A DNA stretch of 64,000 nucleotides, from the NCBI GenBank assembly GCA_015039465.1, contig MU130359.1:62001-126000 (forward strand), in the 5' to 3' direction. Positions 1 to 9,928 of this stretch are shown in pieces. The DNA is from Phlegmacium glaucopus. Taxonomy: Eukaryota; Basidiomycota; Agaricomycetes; Agaricales; Cortinariaceae. The translations under genes and the position numbers were made by a program. The notes beneath the pieces were generated by a model. That model saw only the letters and a program-made list of their open reading frames with translations, was not told the DNA's origin and made no database searches. Each line of letters begins with the position of its first letter. Position 1 is the stretch's first letter.

Positions 1-67
1 AAGTTTTGTTGACATCGACCAGAGAATGGAAATGGGCAAGGAGAATCTCAACATTCTTGGAATCCAT
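1..67 (-). CDS. Possible N-terminal fragment of a gene running off the left edge
   Basis: On the minus strand an ATG at 67-65 opens a frame that stays open to base 1 (about 22 codons, beginning MDSKNVEILLAHFHSLVD). It would be divergent from the eL30 gene, with about 350 bp of shared promoter between them. I do not recognise the product. The plus strand is also open across this interval and ends in a stop near 85, so the true coding strand cannot be decided from so short a piece. Confidence 0.3.
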   Translation of the reverse strand, partial: MDSKNVEILLAHFHSLVDVNKT

Positions 68-415
68 CGTAAGTCGTAAATGTAAAAGCTGAAGAGAAAG
101 AATGGATTATATAATCTATGAATCATGATCTCGAGACGTCAACTGGGGCGGCAAGCGCCTTTCTGCAAGGAACTGCGTTTTCGCTTCCATAAACAAGCGC
201 CGGATATTGATGTCGCCTATCTCAAAGTCATTATATCTATTTATATGCATCCAAACATTCAAAGTCAAGAGATTTGAGGAGAAGTTTACACTGTGGCAGT
301 GCAACTTACGCGACCAAGGTCATGTGATTAGAGTCTTCGGAGTTCGAACCTTGATTTTTGGAACTGTACACACCTGGTACTCTGGAAAAAAATTGTACTC
401 TCGACACCTACAACC
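68..415. promoter_or_regulatory. Intergenic region upstream of the ribosomal protein gene
   Basis: This is the 348-bp stretch before the eL30 start codon. A C/T-mixed leader precedes the ATG at 416. If the left-edge frame is a gene, this would be a shared bidirectional promoter. I see no convincing TATA box and no other gene. Confidence 0.35.
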
Positions 416-908
416 ATGGCTCCAACAAAACAATCCAAAGCCGCCAAATCCGCCGAGTCTATCTCTTCCAGACTCGCGCTTGTAGTTAAGTCAGGAAAAT
501 ACACTCTTGGGTACAAGTCTGCCCTGAAGCAAATGCGAAGCGGCAAAGGTGAGCAATCTTTTCAAACTCGTCTCTTGGGGACTGGAGCATATATGGCTGA
601 GAAGGTCCCTTCACTAATTTCTTTCCATAGCCAGACTTGTGCTCATTGCGGGCAACTGTCCTCCCCTTCGCAAGTCTGAGCTAGAATATTATGCCATGCT
701 CTCAAAAACAACCGTGCATCATTTTGCCGGTACCAACGTCGCTCTGGGGACCGCTGCCGGAAAGCTCTTCCGTGTTGGGTATGTGCTCTTGCTCTGCATT
801 TTCACCCTCTATCGGAGTTGACAGTGGTGGTGATCTTCTAGTGTTATGACCGTTAGCGACCAGGGTGATTCAGATCTACTGAACTTCGCTGAGGGTACCA
901 CGGCATAA
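416..908 (+). CDS. RPL30: 60S ribosomal protein eL30 (L30e family)
   Basis: This encodes the large-subunit ribosomal protein eL30, a small RNA-binding protein of the L7Ae/L30e fold that contributes to bridges between ribosomal subunits. There are three exons, 416-548, 631-778 and 842-908, joined in frame across GT-AG introns of 82 and 63 bp. The spliced product is 115 residues, the usual length for the family. The N-terminus MAPTKQSK, the segment [21 protein letters not shown], the diagnostic [20 protein letters not shown] and the C-terminal QGDSDLL match the eukaryotic consensus as I know it. The last intron's acceptor was placed at 841 rather than at an earlier AG because only that choice yields the conserved [14 protein letters not shown] run. 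No lesions are visible, so this is probably a functional single-copy housekeeping gene. Confidence 0.95.
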
Positions 909-980
909 GACAAGTTGTCTGTAGAATATTGTATCAATGTTCATATCCAGGATGCCTCACAAATTAGATCAACTTTTGGG

Positions 981-1313
981 TTCATAAATCCGGATAGGCC
1001 ATCCGGTAGCGATGGATGATAAGAACCAGAGCCCCAATCTCTCGTGCATGCGCCTGGTCTGCGGCAGACGCCTTTGCAGTGGCTTTCTTCATTCTGCTCT
1101 TGGTCACTAAGTTTCTTTCGCTGATACAAGGACGGCAGCGATATCCGTCACGCCCTCTGAGAGAATCTCAATGATGTCATCCATGACGGTTTGGTTTGAG
1201 CGCAAGAGATGGATAAGGTTGTCCTGAACAACGGTGGCAACCGATCCACGAGCTGCTGTGGACGATGAAACCCTTGTAAATGGTACGATATCGGTTTCAT
1301 CGCCCCTAAAAAT
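981..1313 (-). pseudogene. Small unidentified coding remnant with a frame break
   Basis: Two protein-like stretches lie on the minus strand. The upstream one (about 1313 to 1110) reads GDETDIVPFTRVSSS, followed by a helical segment containing LLRSNQTVMDDIIEILSEGV. The downstream one (about 1095 to 981) reads MKKATAKASAADQAHAREIG, continues to IIHRYRMAYPDL and then stops. They lie in different frames, and no GT-AG intron of plausible length and phase joins them. An AG after a T-rich run near 1314 could be a splice acceptor, but no clear upstream exon was found before 1585. Either this is a decayed gene or one base is wrong in the assembly. I do not recognise the family. Confidence 0.35.
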
Positions 1314-1585
1314 GACATAAGTTTCCTGAGGTTTCCAAGTGCCGAAGTTTCACTGTTTTGGAGAGACTTTTGGGTTTTTGAGTCAAGACCCCTGATGGCT
1401 GGACTAAGTGGCTAGTACCGCCCAAATTTGGAAAAAGTACTAGAGCATATAGGGATTGTAATGTGGACCCACGAAAACCATATGGGGAACATCAATCAAA
1501 AATAAGTTTGTGGTCATCTAATTAGGACAACAAGAATTTATCTAATTTAATGAAAATCCACCAAATCAATAGTAAGTATGTATAC
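1314..1585. other. AT-rich intergenic stretch
   Basis: No supported gene, repeat or RNA is seen here. It lies between the small remnant and the 3' end of the ubiquitin-conjugating enzyme gene and probably contains that gene's 3' untranslated region. Confidence 0.4.
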
Positions 1586-2762
1586 TTAGAGTCTCTTCAA
1601 AGCCTTCTTCCTCTTCTCTGCACCTGTCACAGCTGATCCAGTGGCTGACCTTTTAACGGCCTTGTTACCTGACACTCCTCCCACTCCAGCCGTAGAGGGC
1701 ATTCCCATGCCCATTCTAGGCTTTCCGCCGTTCCCAACATTTGCGTCAGCAGTCCCAAGTGGAGATGGCGAAGGATGACGCTCTTTCTGAGACACGCTGA
1801 CGTTCAAACCTTCTTTTTCCGAAGAAAGAGACGACTTGAGAGACACTGGGGGTCCAGGTGAAGCAGATTTGCGAGTGACGACAGGCATTGTAAAAGGCGT
1901 CGTCGGTACTGCTTTAGAAGATATAGATGTCGGTAGGGAAGATGATGTGCTTGCGGCAGTAGGTGAATTCAAGACTTTTGACGTGGATGCCACAGGTGAA
2001 TCAGTCAACTCGGGTGAAGGCGCAGCAGAGTTTGTCGATGTTTCGTCGTCTTTACTTGAAGAAACTACAGCAGGCTCTTCTTCAGGCGGAGATGGTGTAT
2101 TGAATTCCGCGGGTTTGATACGAGGTGTGGCATGGACGCTGGTGATAAGCTTGGCTCTATCGCAGTACGATGAGTAGTTTTCCAACAACAACTTTCCGGC
2201 CTCTTCATCCAAGGCTGACTCGGGATTCGGGTAGATGAGGAGACATTTGACGGTGACCAGAATATGCCCGATGCCATAAGTTGATTTCCAGTCTTTCTTG
2301 AGCGTGTTCACACAGATCTCACCGTTGGCTCCCACATTTGGATGAAAGATCTTGGTGGCAAACCAACCTAAAAAAAAAGATTAGCGACGGTCAGCTTGGA
2401 ACTTGGCGGTAGGATGTCAAAAATCAAGAGATGTACATTTCGGTGGAGCTGCAGGAAATTCTTCGGTAAATTTGAACTTGACTCTGAAATATCCACCCGC
2501 GTAGGGTGTACCCTCTTTGATGGTACAAAAAACATGTTAAGTCTCCTTATTAGCGTTAAGCGAGTAGAAACGCACCAGGACCCTCGATGATGCCAGTGAC
2601 ATCTAGCATATCTTCATCACTGGTTTGGGCGCGGATTCCCTCGGGTGGGTTCTTTTCCAGGTCGCTAAGTTCGCGCATGACGCGGCGCATCACAGCAGGT
2701 GAGACAGTCTACATGCGTGGTATTCAGCGCGAATCCCAAACTATATCGTTCACACGCACCAT
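1586..2762 (-). CDS. UBE2S-type E2 ubiquitin-conjugating enzyme
   Basis: This is a ubiquitin-conjugating enzyme of the UBE2S class, which in animals extends K11-linked chains on substrates of the anaphase-promoting complex. Four exons read 2762-2760 (the ATG alone), 2708-2576, 2514-2437 and 2367-1586, giving about 331 residues. The UBC core shows [14 protein letters not shown], then [14 protein letters not shown] with the catalytic cysteine near residue 90 and the HPN motif just before it, then [18 protein letters not shown] long Ser/Thr/Pro-rich, probably disordered tail follows, ending in a basic patch and the last four residues LKRL. Human UBE2S ends in LRRL, the peptide that docks on the APC/C. 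The family is absent from budding yeast. The single-codon first exon is inferred from the splice signals; an internal ATG in exon 2 is the alternative start. It is divergent from the dehydrogenase gene. Confidence 0.9.
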
Positions 2763-3145
2763 TTTTCTTTACGATACAGATATAAGTCGAGGATCTGGAG
2801 AGGCAACCGTGTTGGTTCGACTTGGTCGGAGAGGGTCAATGGGCGGACTTTGAAATGTGATTCCGATCAACAACAACACATCACGTGGTTAAGGAATATA
2901 AAGTCCGACTCCGTTCCGTCCGACTTGAGTGCGGCAAGGTGCGGCAGCCTACAGATACTAGTAGTATTTCTCACAGACTCGTTTCTCTGATTCACATCGT
3001 AGTGACACGTTCGTTTTCTTGGGCAGTTCAATATCACAGGCTACTTATCCAATTGTTCAGGAAAGGAGCCTTATTTTCTGGACCTTGTGCATTTGTGCAC
3101 TGATTACACCGCTGCGATACTACTTACTTGACAAACTTCTTTTGA
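2763..3145. promoter_or_regulatory. Divergent promoter between the E2 gene and the dehydrogenase gene
   Basis: This 383-bp interval separates two genes read in opposite directions. It begins with short A- and T-rich runs next to the E2 start and has a C/T-rich stretch before the plus-strand ATG at 3146. No protein-like frame or repeat was seen in it. Confidence 0.45.
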
Positions 3146-4366
3146 ATGGACCTTGCACTTGAAGGAGTCCATGTTTTGGTTACGGGTACGTTTGCTTGCA
3201 ATTCTTCCCAGTTTTTAAATCCCTTGTCAAAATCCACTAAATACAAATATGCGTATAGGTGCGAGTGGAGGAATCGGCTTAGAGACAGTTCGACTTTTCG
3301 TCGGTCGGTTTGCATCGACAGCGAGGGGAAGATTTCACATCTAATAGTAAAAAACCAAATGTTTTTTTTCAATAGAGCAAGGAGCCATAGTAACAGCTCA
3401 CTACAACTCCAACTCCAAATCTCTCCAGCCGCTTCTCGAGAACTTCGGCTCCAGAATACAGGCAATCCAAGCTGATCTCCGGGTTGAAGAAGATGTCATT
3501 AAGCTCTTCTCATCTGCCCAACACACTTTCGGATCCGTACAGATTATCATAATTAACCACGCTATAGCGGTTGTTAAAGATGATTATCTGTGGGAAATGT
3601 CACTGGATCGCTGGAGAACGACCATCGACACTAACCTTACTTCCTCGTTCCTTGTAAGTCGGGAATATTTGAAGCAATTGAAGACTGCCTCCTCGGACTC
3701 GAAAGAGAAGGCCGCTATCATCTTCATTGGAAGTACGGCAGGAAAATATGGTCAATATACCCTCATAACCTCATCTCCCCTGATCCCTGGCTGCTCTAGT
3801 CCTGACTAATTCGTTCATCTTTCATTAGGTGAAGCTGGACACGCCGATTATGCAGCTTCCAAAAGTGGTACGAATAACTCGCACATTGCTATGGGTGTAA
3901 TTTAATTCAAATATAAACCGTCTTTTCTAGCCATGATGTACGGTTTGACAATGTCACTCAAGAACGAAATTGTAAAGATCGCACCAAAAGGCAGAGTCAA
4001 TTCTATCGGCCCAGGTTGGGTCAGAACAGTTTAGTGTTTCTCCAACATCGCTATAAGCATTGCCAGATCTTACTTTGAAATAACCTTACTTTTCACTAGC
4101 CAATGGCGACGGAATCCCTCAACAATCCAGATGTCGTTTACAGTGCTCTAGCTACGTAAGCTCGTTTGTTTGTTGGGATTAGAAATTTTTTCGTTGAGGT
4201 TTCTTTCGGTAGCACACCTTTGAAGAAAATTGCAGTCCCATATGATATAGCGACTCAAATCGTTATCTTGTCATCCAACAAAGTGTCAGGTCATGTCACT
4301 GGTCAGGTCCTTATGGTTGAAGGAGGAATGGAAGGTTGGTGCGACCTGAAGGACCCTTGGAAATAG
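3146..4366 (+). CDS. Short-chain dehydrogenase/reductase (3-oxoacyl-ACP reductase-like)
   Basis: This is an NAD(P)-dependent oxidoreductase of the classical SDR family, about 266 residues, substrate unknown. It is split by several short introns. In order it shows the nucleotide-binding glycine motif VTGASGGIGLE (an intron falls inside it), a position where most SDRs carry NNAG but here reads INHAIA, the catalytic serine in FIGSTAGKYG, the catalytic pair YAASK, the PGWVRTPMA loop and a conserved C-terminal GQVLMVEGG. Joining the exons at GT-AG borders keeps one frame throughout; two donors (near 3290 and 4029) are weak. All catalytic residues are present, so it is probably active. It could act on polyketide, fatty-acid, sugar or steroid carbonyls, and the sequence does not decide which. 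There is no cluster context. Confidence 0.88.
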
Positions 4367-4516
4367 CTGAACCTTCTTTCAGGTCGTTTGTTGAACAAAC
4401 CTAGTGATCTTGAGAGTTGAACGTATGGATACTGAAGAAGGCAATCGCATAAAAGATAGTGATACATATATGTAAAGCAAAACCCAAGAAATCAATCACG
4501 ACTACGCAGACCAGAT

Positions 4517-7500
4517 TTAAATAGGCAAATGTCCTTTCAATCGCGCATCCCTACTGCTCGCGCCAACAGTGACACCGATTTGACCTTGAGGCTTCGTCCA
4601 TCCTTGCTTCACTACATCCCAAATCGACAAATCATATCGTGAAAGAGTGATACTAACACTCTTTTTGTCACCTGGTGACACTTCCGTGTTGGTGAACCCT
4701 TTCAGAACAGATGGAGGTTCACCAGCAGAAGCAGGGAAATTCACGTAAACTTGTGGGATCTATATCAAATAAATGAATATATAAATTCAAGAGGTCAGCC
4801 TGTTGGTTTACCTCTCCCCCGAATACCGAACCAGAATTTTGGACAGTGAAGGACACTTTGAATGCTGGTCTGTGCAGCCTGGTCGGAATTCTTCAGTGAT
4901 CTTGGCAAGTGCTGAATCGTCAAAAATGTACACACCAGAAGGCTCTGGAAGATCCCTCAGCAATTGGAGTAGCGTCTCCTTTCTCCCAAGCAGACACCAA
5001 AGCCGCATCGGCAGGGTCATCCCCTGCGCTAATGGCTTGAATTGAAAGGTCGCTATACTTGAAAGTGGTGTAACTCAATCCGAAACCGAATTCGAAACGA
5101 GGGGTGATATTTTTCTGTGGGGGTAACAAGATTAGTGTGGGCGTAAGAATAATCAAAGAAACTCAAAAACTGACGGCATCAAAGTGTCTATAATCAATAT
5201 TCAACCTATCAATTAGGCGTCAGTAAAACCTTATCCCTCATCCAAGCCAAAAAGACGATACTCACCCTTCAGTATATGGAATGCTCAATATATCATCCGG
5301 CCCTCCACCAGTAGTCAATCGAGTAGGATAATCCGAAGGACTCTTCGCGATGGTATACGGCAATCTCCCAGATGGATTCCAAGCACCATACAAAATATCC
5401 GTCAACGCGTTACCAGCTTCTTGCCCCGGTAAACCAGCCCATACCACCTGTTTTGAGGTTAAAAATAATGTAAACAGGTAAGGAGGAAGATAAGACACGG
5501 ACAGCAGAGACATTGGGATGGTCAATCCAGGGTTCAATGATCAAGGGCCCTACACTGTTCACGATGACAATTGTATTATTGTTTTGAGCTGCCACAGCGA
5601 GTACGAGATCATCGCCTCCATGCCAGGCAGTAAGATTTTTGCTGAAAAAAAGAAGTTTTAAACTATGAGTCCTCAATTTCTCAAAGGCATGACGCACCGA
5701 TCCCCTTCATTTCCATCAACAACGAAGAATTCTCCACTATCCGAGATCAAAAATACGAGTGCCGCTGATCGCTTGACAGCCATATTCCCAGCTCGTGGCA
5801 GATCAAAGTCGTCCAAAAGATAAGTAATACTGGTATGGAACTCTCGTGCTTTGGCTTGTATGGCATCCAATGGCTAAGGATAAGTCGCTTTATAGGACGT
5901 CTCGCATAGGCAAAACAATACGGAAAACGCACAGTCACGAGATATGTAAAATTGGCTGTTCCTGAACCCCATCCCATGGCAAGAACCCCATCCGAACCTA
6001 CCTAAAGGTAGAGAGAAACGTTGAATGGTTGGAACACAGCCTGAAGATGTGGACGAACTTGATAGGCAAACTCATTCGGGCCTGCTTTCCCAGGACCCGC
6101 ACCACCACCTATCAAGGTAATTGTTCTGTCCTTCTTCCCCAAAGGCAATGCACCATGTTGATTTTTCAGCAATACGGCACTTGCCGCACCCAACGTCCTG
6201 ACAAAAGCACCATGGTCAGCCTGAACGTCAATGTGTTCATTGGTGGCATCGTCGTCAGGGAAAAATGAATTAAAGTTGGTTGAAGGGTATGAAGGGGCGT
6301 CTTGACCGAGAATGAACCATGCAGCAAGGATACGATGGGCTATAATAGAAGGTTAGAGGGACAGATCGATGGGTTTATGGAAATAACACACCCATATCGT
6401 CAACTCTAGATTCCGGAATGGTCCCATTGTTGACGTATGCAGTGAGATTGCCGCCGAAGTAGGAAGTTTGAGACCCGAAGAAGATATCACCAGGCATCGT
6501 CATCTATCAAGAAACATGAGCGAACGATGGATTGTGCTAGGTCTGGGAGTAGAATAAGGGAAACTTACATCTAGACCGGTCACAGCAGATATTGTCGAAT
6601 GTTGTCTATGGCACAAGGAGTCGAGGGAAATTGCTCAGGCTTCCGACTTTCTTATTGATTCGAGTTACTCACGCAGACCAATCAGACATAATGACTGTAC
6701 AATATAGGACGTCAGTATGTAACTCTTAAAAAGCAGAGGTATACTCACATCCTTGGAAGCCAAATTCCCGTTTGATAATGTCGTTCAAGACCTTATCATT
6801 TTCGCATGCATAGGTTCCATTGATTAGATCTACAAGAAAGTATGTTAGCAAGGTCGGAACGAAGGAAGAACGCATCATAAGAGCGACAAAAAGAGAAAAA
6901 GAACTTGTCAGAGAGGACACACGACGTACTGTAACTGCACATTATGCTACCAACACCAGCCATGATACTCTTCAAGAAAGGCTGTGCATATATTTCATGC
7001 AAAGTCCGATCGTCGATGTCCGAACTCGATTGATTGCGCTTATGCTCCTGTTCACTGTACAAACCAATACAAAAAACGACATCAGCAAACTTACATAAGG
7101 ACTGAAGCGGAAATTACACTGACTTGCCAATCAAATGTTTAGCGCATGCCATGACACCACCCTGTTGCATGCCCAAGATGGTTTCATAGGCCGCCTCGCC
7201 AGTTAAAAATGGATCAGCGCCGAATCCTTCCCAGTTCCTGCCTGCTTGTGCCACTCGACCCATGTTCATCATTGGGCCGAGGGCAACATTGACACCTTTT
7301 CCACGATGTTCTTGGCCAAGGAAGAGACCTCGTGAACGTATAAGGCCCCGATTGAAGGAAGCAGCTGCGTTAATGCCTGCTGGGAAAGCAGTTACGAAGT
7401 CAGCTGTGCGGACGCCGAGAGGTGAATCCTGTAATCAAGGTAAGTATGTCGAAATGACTTGAAGAAAATGCAGAGAAGTATACATCAAGACATAATCCTG

Positions 7501-8456
7501 GCCAACCACGACCTTGAGTGGGCATTATTGACGCTATGTTACCCTATTGTGAAAATAGTATAAAAATACATTCAAGTTGCAAGAAGTAAAGCAATGAATG
7601 TACTACGTACAACGCATCGACCAGCCAACCGTCCCACTCCAGTAGCAATGCTCACTTTTTCATCCAAAGTCAAACCAGTAATCTGACCAGTGATGAAGTG
7701 TTAGCCAAATGGTAAACATATATTGGTCAGCAAAAGAGGTTATCGACATCTCTGGTCGCTTGGCATATGAATGGGTTCCATGATAACCCCGGGAGACGCA
7801 CAAGACTTGCGCTAAATGTGTCAAAGTGTTATGAACAAGCCACATTTCGTTTACGATTAATCAAGGGGACCAAGGATTTATACGTCCGGATTACCGCGCA
7901 ACACGTGACCACCATCATCAGAACAAACAAGGTTCACCTTTTCCTTTGCTTTAGCATGTGCCGCTGCCCACGCGGGTCCGAAATCAGGAAGATCAGAAGA
8001 GCCTACCTATGAACGATGATCAGAACGCGTCAGCCTTAAGTAATAGAGGTCGCAATGCCACGTGTGACTCACAGACGGGGGTCGACTAGGGTCGACAGCT
8101 GGGTAATTTGGGGCTATAGGAGTATCTGACGGTACTGAGAAGGGAGAGAAAGAGGCTGGGGATACTGGGATGATTGATTGAGGTTGTGTGGAGGGACCCT
8201 ATTAGACTGCAGTTAGGGATATATTTACTGGGAGAGAGCTTGCTACTACTGTAGATGATGGAGCTGCCGAGACGGAGGTTGCCGATGCATTTACTAGTAA
8301 GGAGCTTAGAAATGTAGGGGCAGAGGTAGGTATAGTTATACTGAGGCTGGTTATTGGGGTCGGCTCGGGGAACGAGATGCTGATGCTTGCGCCGTCGACA
8401 GCGAGGAAAAAGGGTAGGAAGGCTACCCATTGCTGTAAGGTAATCCGAGTGCGCAT
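4517..8456 (-). CDS. Secreted GH3 beta-glucosidase, copy 1 (possibly disabled)
   Basis: This is a glycoside hydrolase family 3 beta-glucosidase, which removes terminal glucose from cellobiose and other beta-glucosides outside the cell. About a dozen introns of 45-70 bp interrupt it. It begins with a signal peptide (MRTRITLQQWVAFLPFFLAV) and a Ser/Thr-rich linker. The (alpha/beta)8 domain follows, with GQEHRGKGVNVALGP, GRNWEGFGADPFLTGEAAYE, ACAKHLIG and the nucleophile aspartate in MSDWS. The second domain has LLKNQHGALPLG, and the fibronectin-III-like end has EFGFGLSYTTF and NFPASAGEPPSVLKGF. Two adjacent stops, TAA and TAG, lie in frame in the linker near 8199-8204, where copy 3 reads sense. 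A 96-nt GT-AG segment (about 8199-8294) ending exactly at the TAG could remove both and keep frame. Without such splicing this copy is a pseudogene. Confidence 0.85.
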
Positions 8457-9928
8457 GGTAGCAAGAGAACGAATTGGGGCATCGCAAACGTTATTTGTTA
8501 GGTTTAAAAAGGTAAGGAAGAAAGAGGTGAGCAGATTTGGTACTCAACGATTCCGATTCTTCATCGTCACGTGGTCACTTATCATTTCATTCCTTTTTTT
8601 CTCCTGATCACTCCTTCATTCCACTCGTTTCCAGGCTGGTAATCAGCATTTATTTATTTTATTCAATCTGCCTTATTTGTTTTGTCTTTTCTTTAACATA
8701 TTTGAGTTATCTCAGCTGTCTACTTTCTCGTTATAAATACAGTTGAAGCAAAGCCATCAAAAATATTGTCCAATTTTAGAGATTTGTAAGTAGCAAAGGC
8801 CCGAAAACTTTGAATGACTAAATGAACATGACTATACCCTTTGCTTCCTGGATTTTTTTAAAAAAAAAAAAAAAGATTGCTTGGGACTATTCTGTAGCTA
8901 TCTAAATTCTGATTCAAAATGTGCAAACTTTGTACCTTTTGTATCAACTCCAAAATTGGGCATATTCCAAACGTCACCACCTTCTATATAAGTTAATTGA
9001 ATTAAAATTAACTTATATAGAAGGTGGTGACATTATTTTTACAGGGGTTTGGGTATGTCACGTGACTGAAATCGGAACGTTCAACAGGGCTATATAACCT
9101 TCCAACTTGTTATGCCAAAGAGAAGTAAAATGATCCGAGCACGCTAAACTGCAACGTGCCTGGTAATGTCAAAATTTACATATTGTCGCTGATCCAATAT
9201 AGGAGAGGGGGACGCAACGCCCGTCAAGGCTGAATAAGTATATCGGTCTCCACCCCGAGGCGATGGACATGGAAATCATGGATAATCCTATAATCCTGAT
9301 CCATTATCCTTACCGGACCACGACCATATATATAGGATGACAGGGTCAAGGTAGAGAAAATCCGAATTTATTTCGAGAGGTTTTCTGGGAAAAGAGGTCA
9401 GTTTTGAGTGTCGTACATTGCGGCCAAATTATATGGGATATGGGATATGGGATATAACGGACTTGTGGGCTATGGTATCCCTACCCTACCAAGTCAGCTG
9501 GCACAAGGGGATAAAAGGAGTTTTATGGGTTGTGAATGGGTTTATATGTAAGGGGGGGTTCGGCTATATCATGTACTTCAATCTTATTTCATACTTGGGA
9601 TTGGCGAGTTCTCTCTGGTCACTAGTCACTGGATGACTTCCCGTAGGAAACTGAAATTTCAAACTGGTATCAAATTCCAGCTTAAATTAGATAGCTTAGA
9701 TTTAGAATCATTTGAAACCCAGTCTGCATCCTGTGGACGTGAAAATTCCAGATTCGTTTTCGTATCAGATTGTGTTTGGCCGTACAATAATATATATTTT
9801 ATGGACCAATAAGGTATATAAAAAAGATAAAAGGAAAGTAATCGCATGAAGGAGTGTGATGCGTATCTGGTATATATAAAGTAAAAACCCAGGAAATCAA
9901 TCAGTAGACACGAGTATGCAGACCAGAT
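8457..9928. promoter_or_regulatory. Spacer between GH3 copies 1 and 2 (promoter of copy 1)
   Basis: No gene is seen in this ~1.47-kb spacer. The part nearest 8457 is the upstream region of copy 1, with T-rich runs; the part nearest 9928 is the 3' flank of copy 2. It contains a near-perfect palindrome at 8973-9031 and poly-A/T tracts near 8860. It is homologous to the spacer upstream of copy 2, with small insertions and deletions. Confidence 0.6.
8973..9031. repeat. 59-bp perfect palindrome with 26-bp arms
   Basis: The arms read GTCACCACCTTCTATATAAG followed by TTAATT, with the exact reverse complement on the other side and a 7-base centre GAATTAA. The same palindrome occurs upstream of copy 2 at 14305-14362, with its centre in the opposite orientation. 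It could form a strong hairpin or cruciform. It may be a tiny inverted-repeat element or a regulatory hairpin; no target duplication was recognised. Confidence 0.85.
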
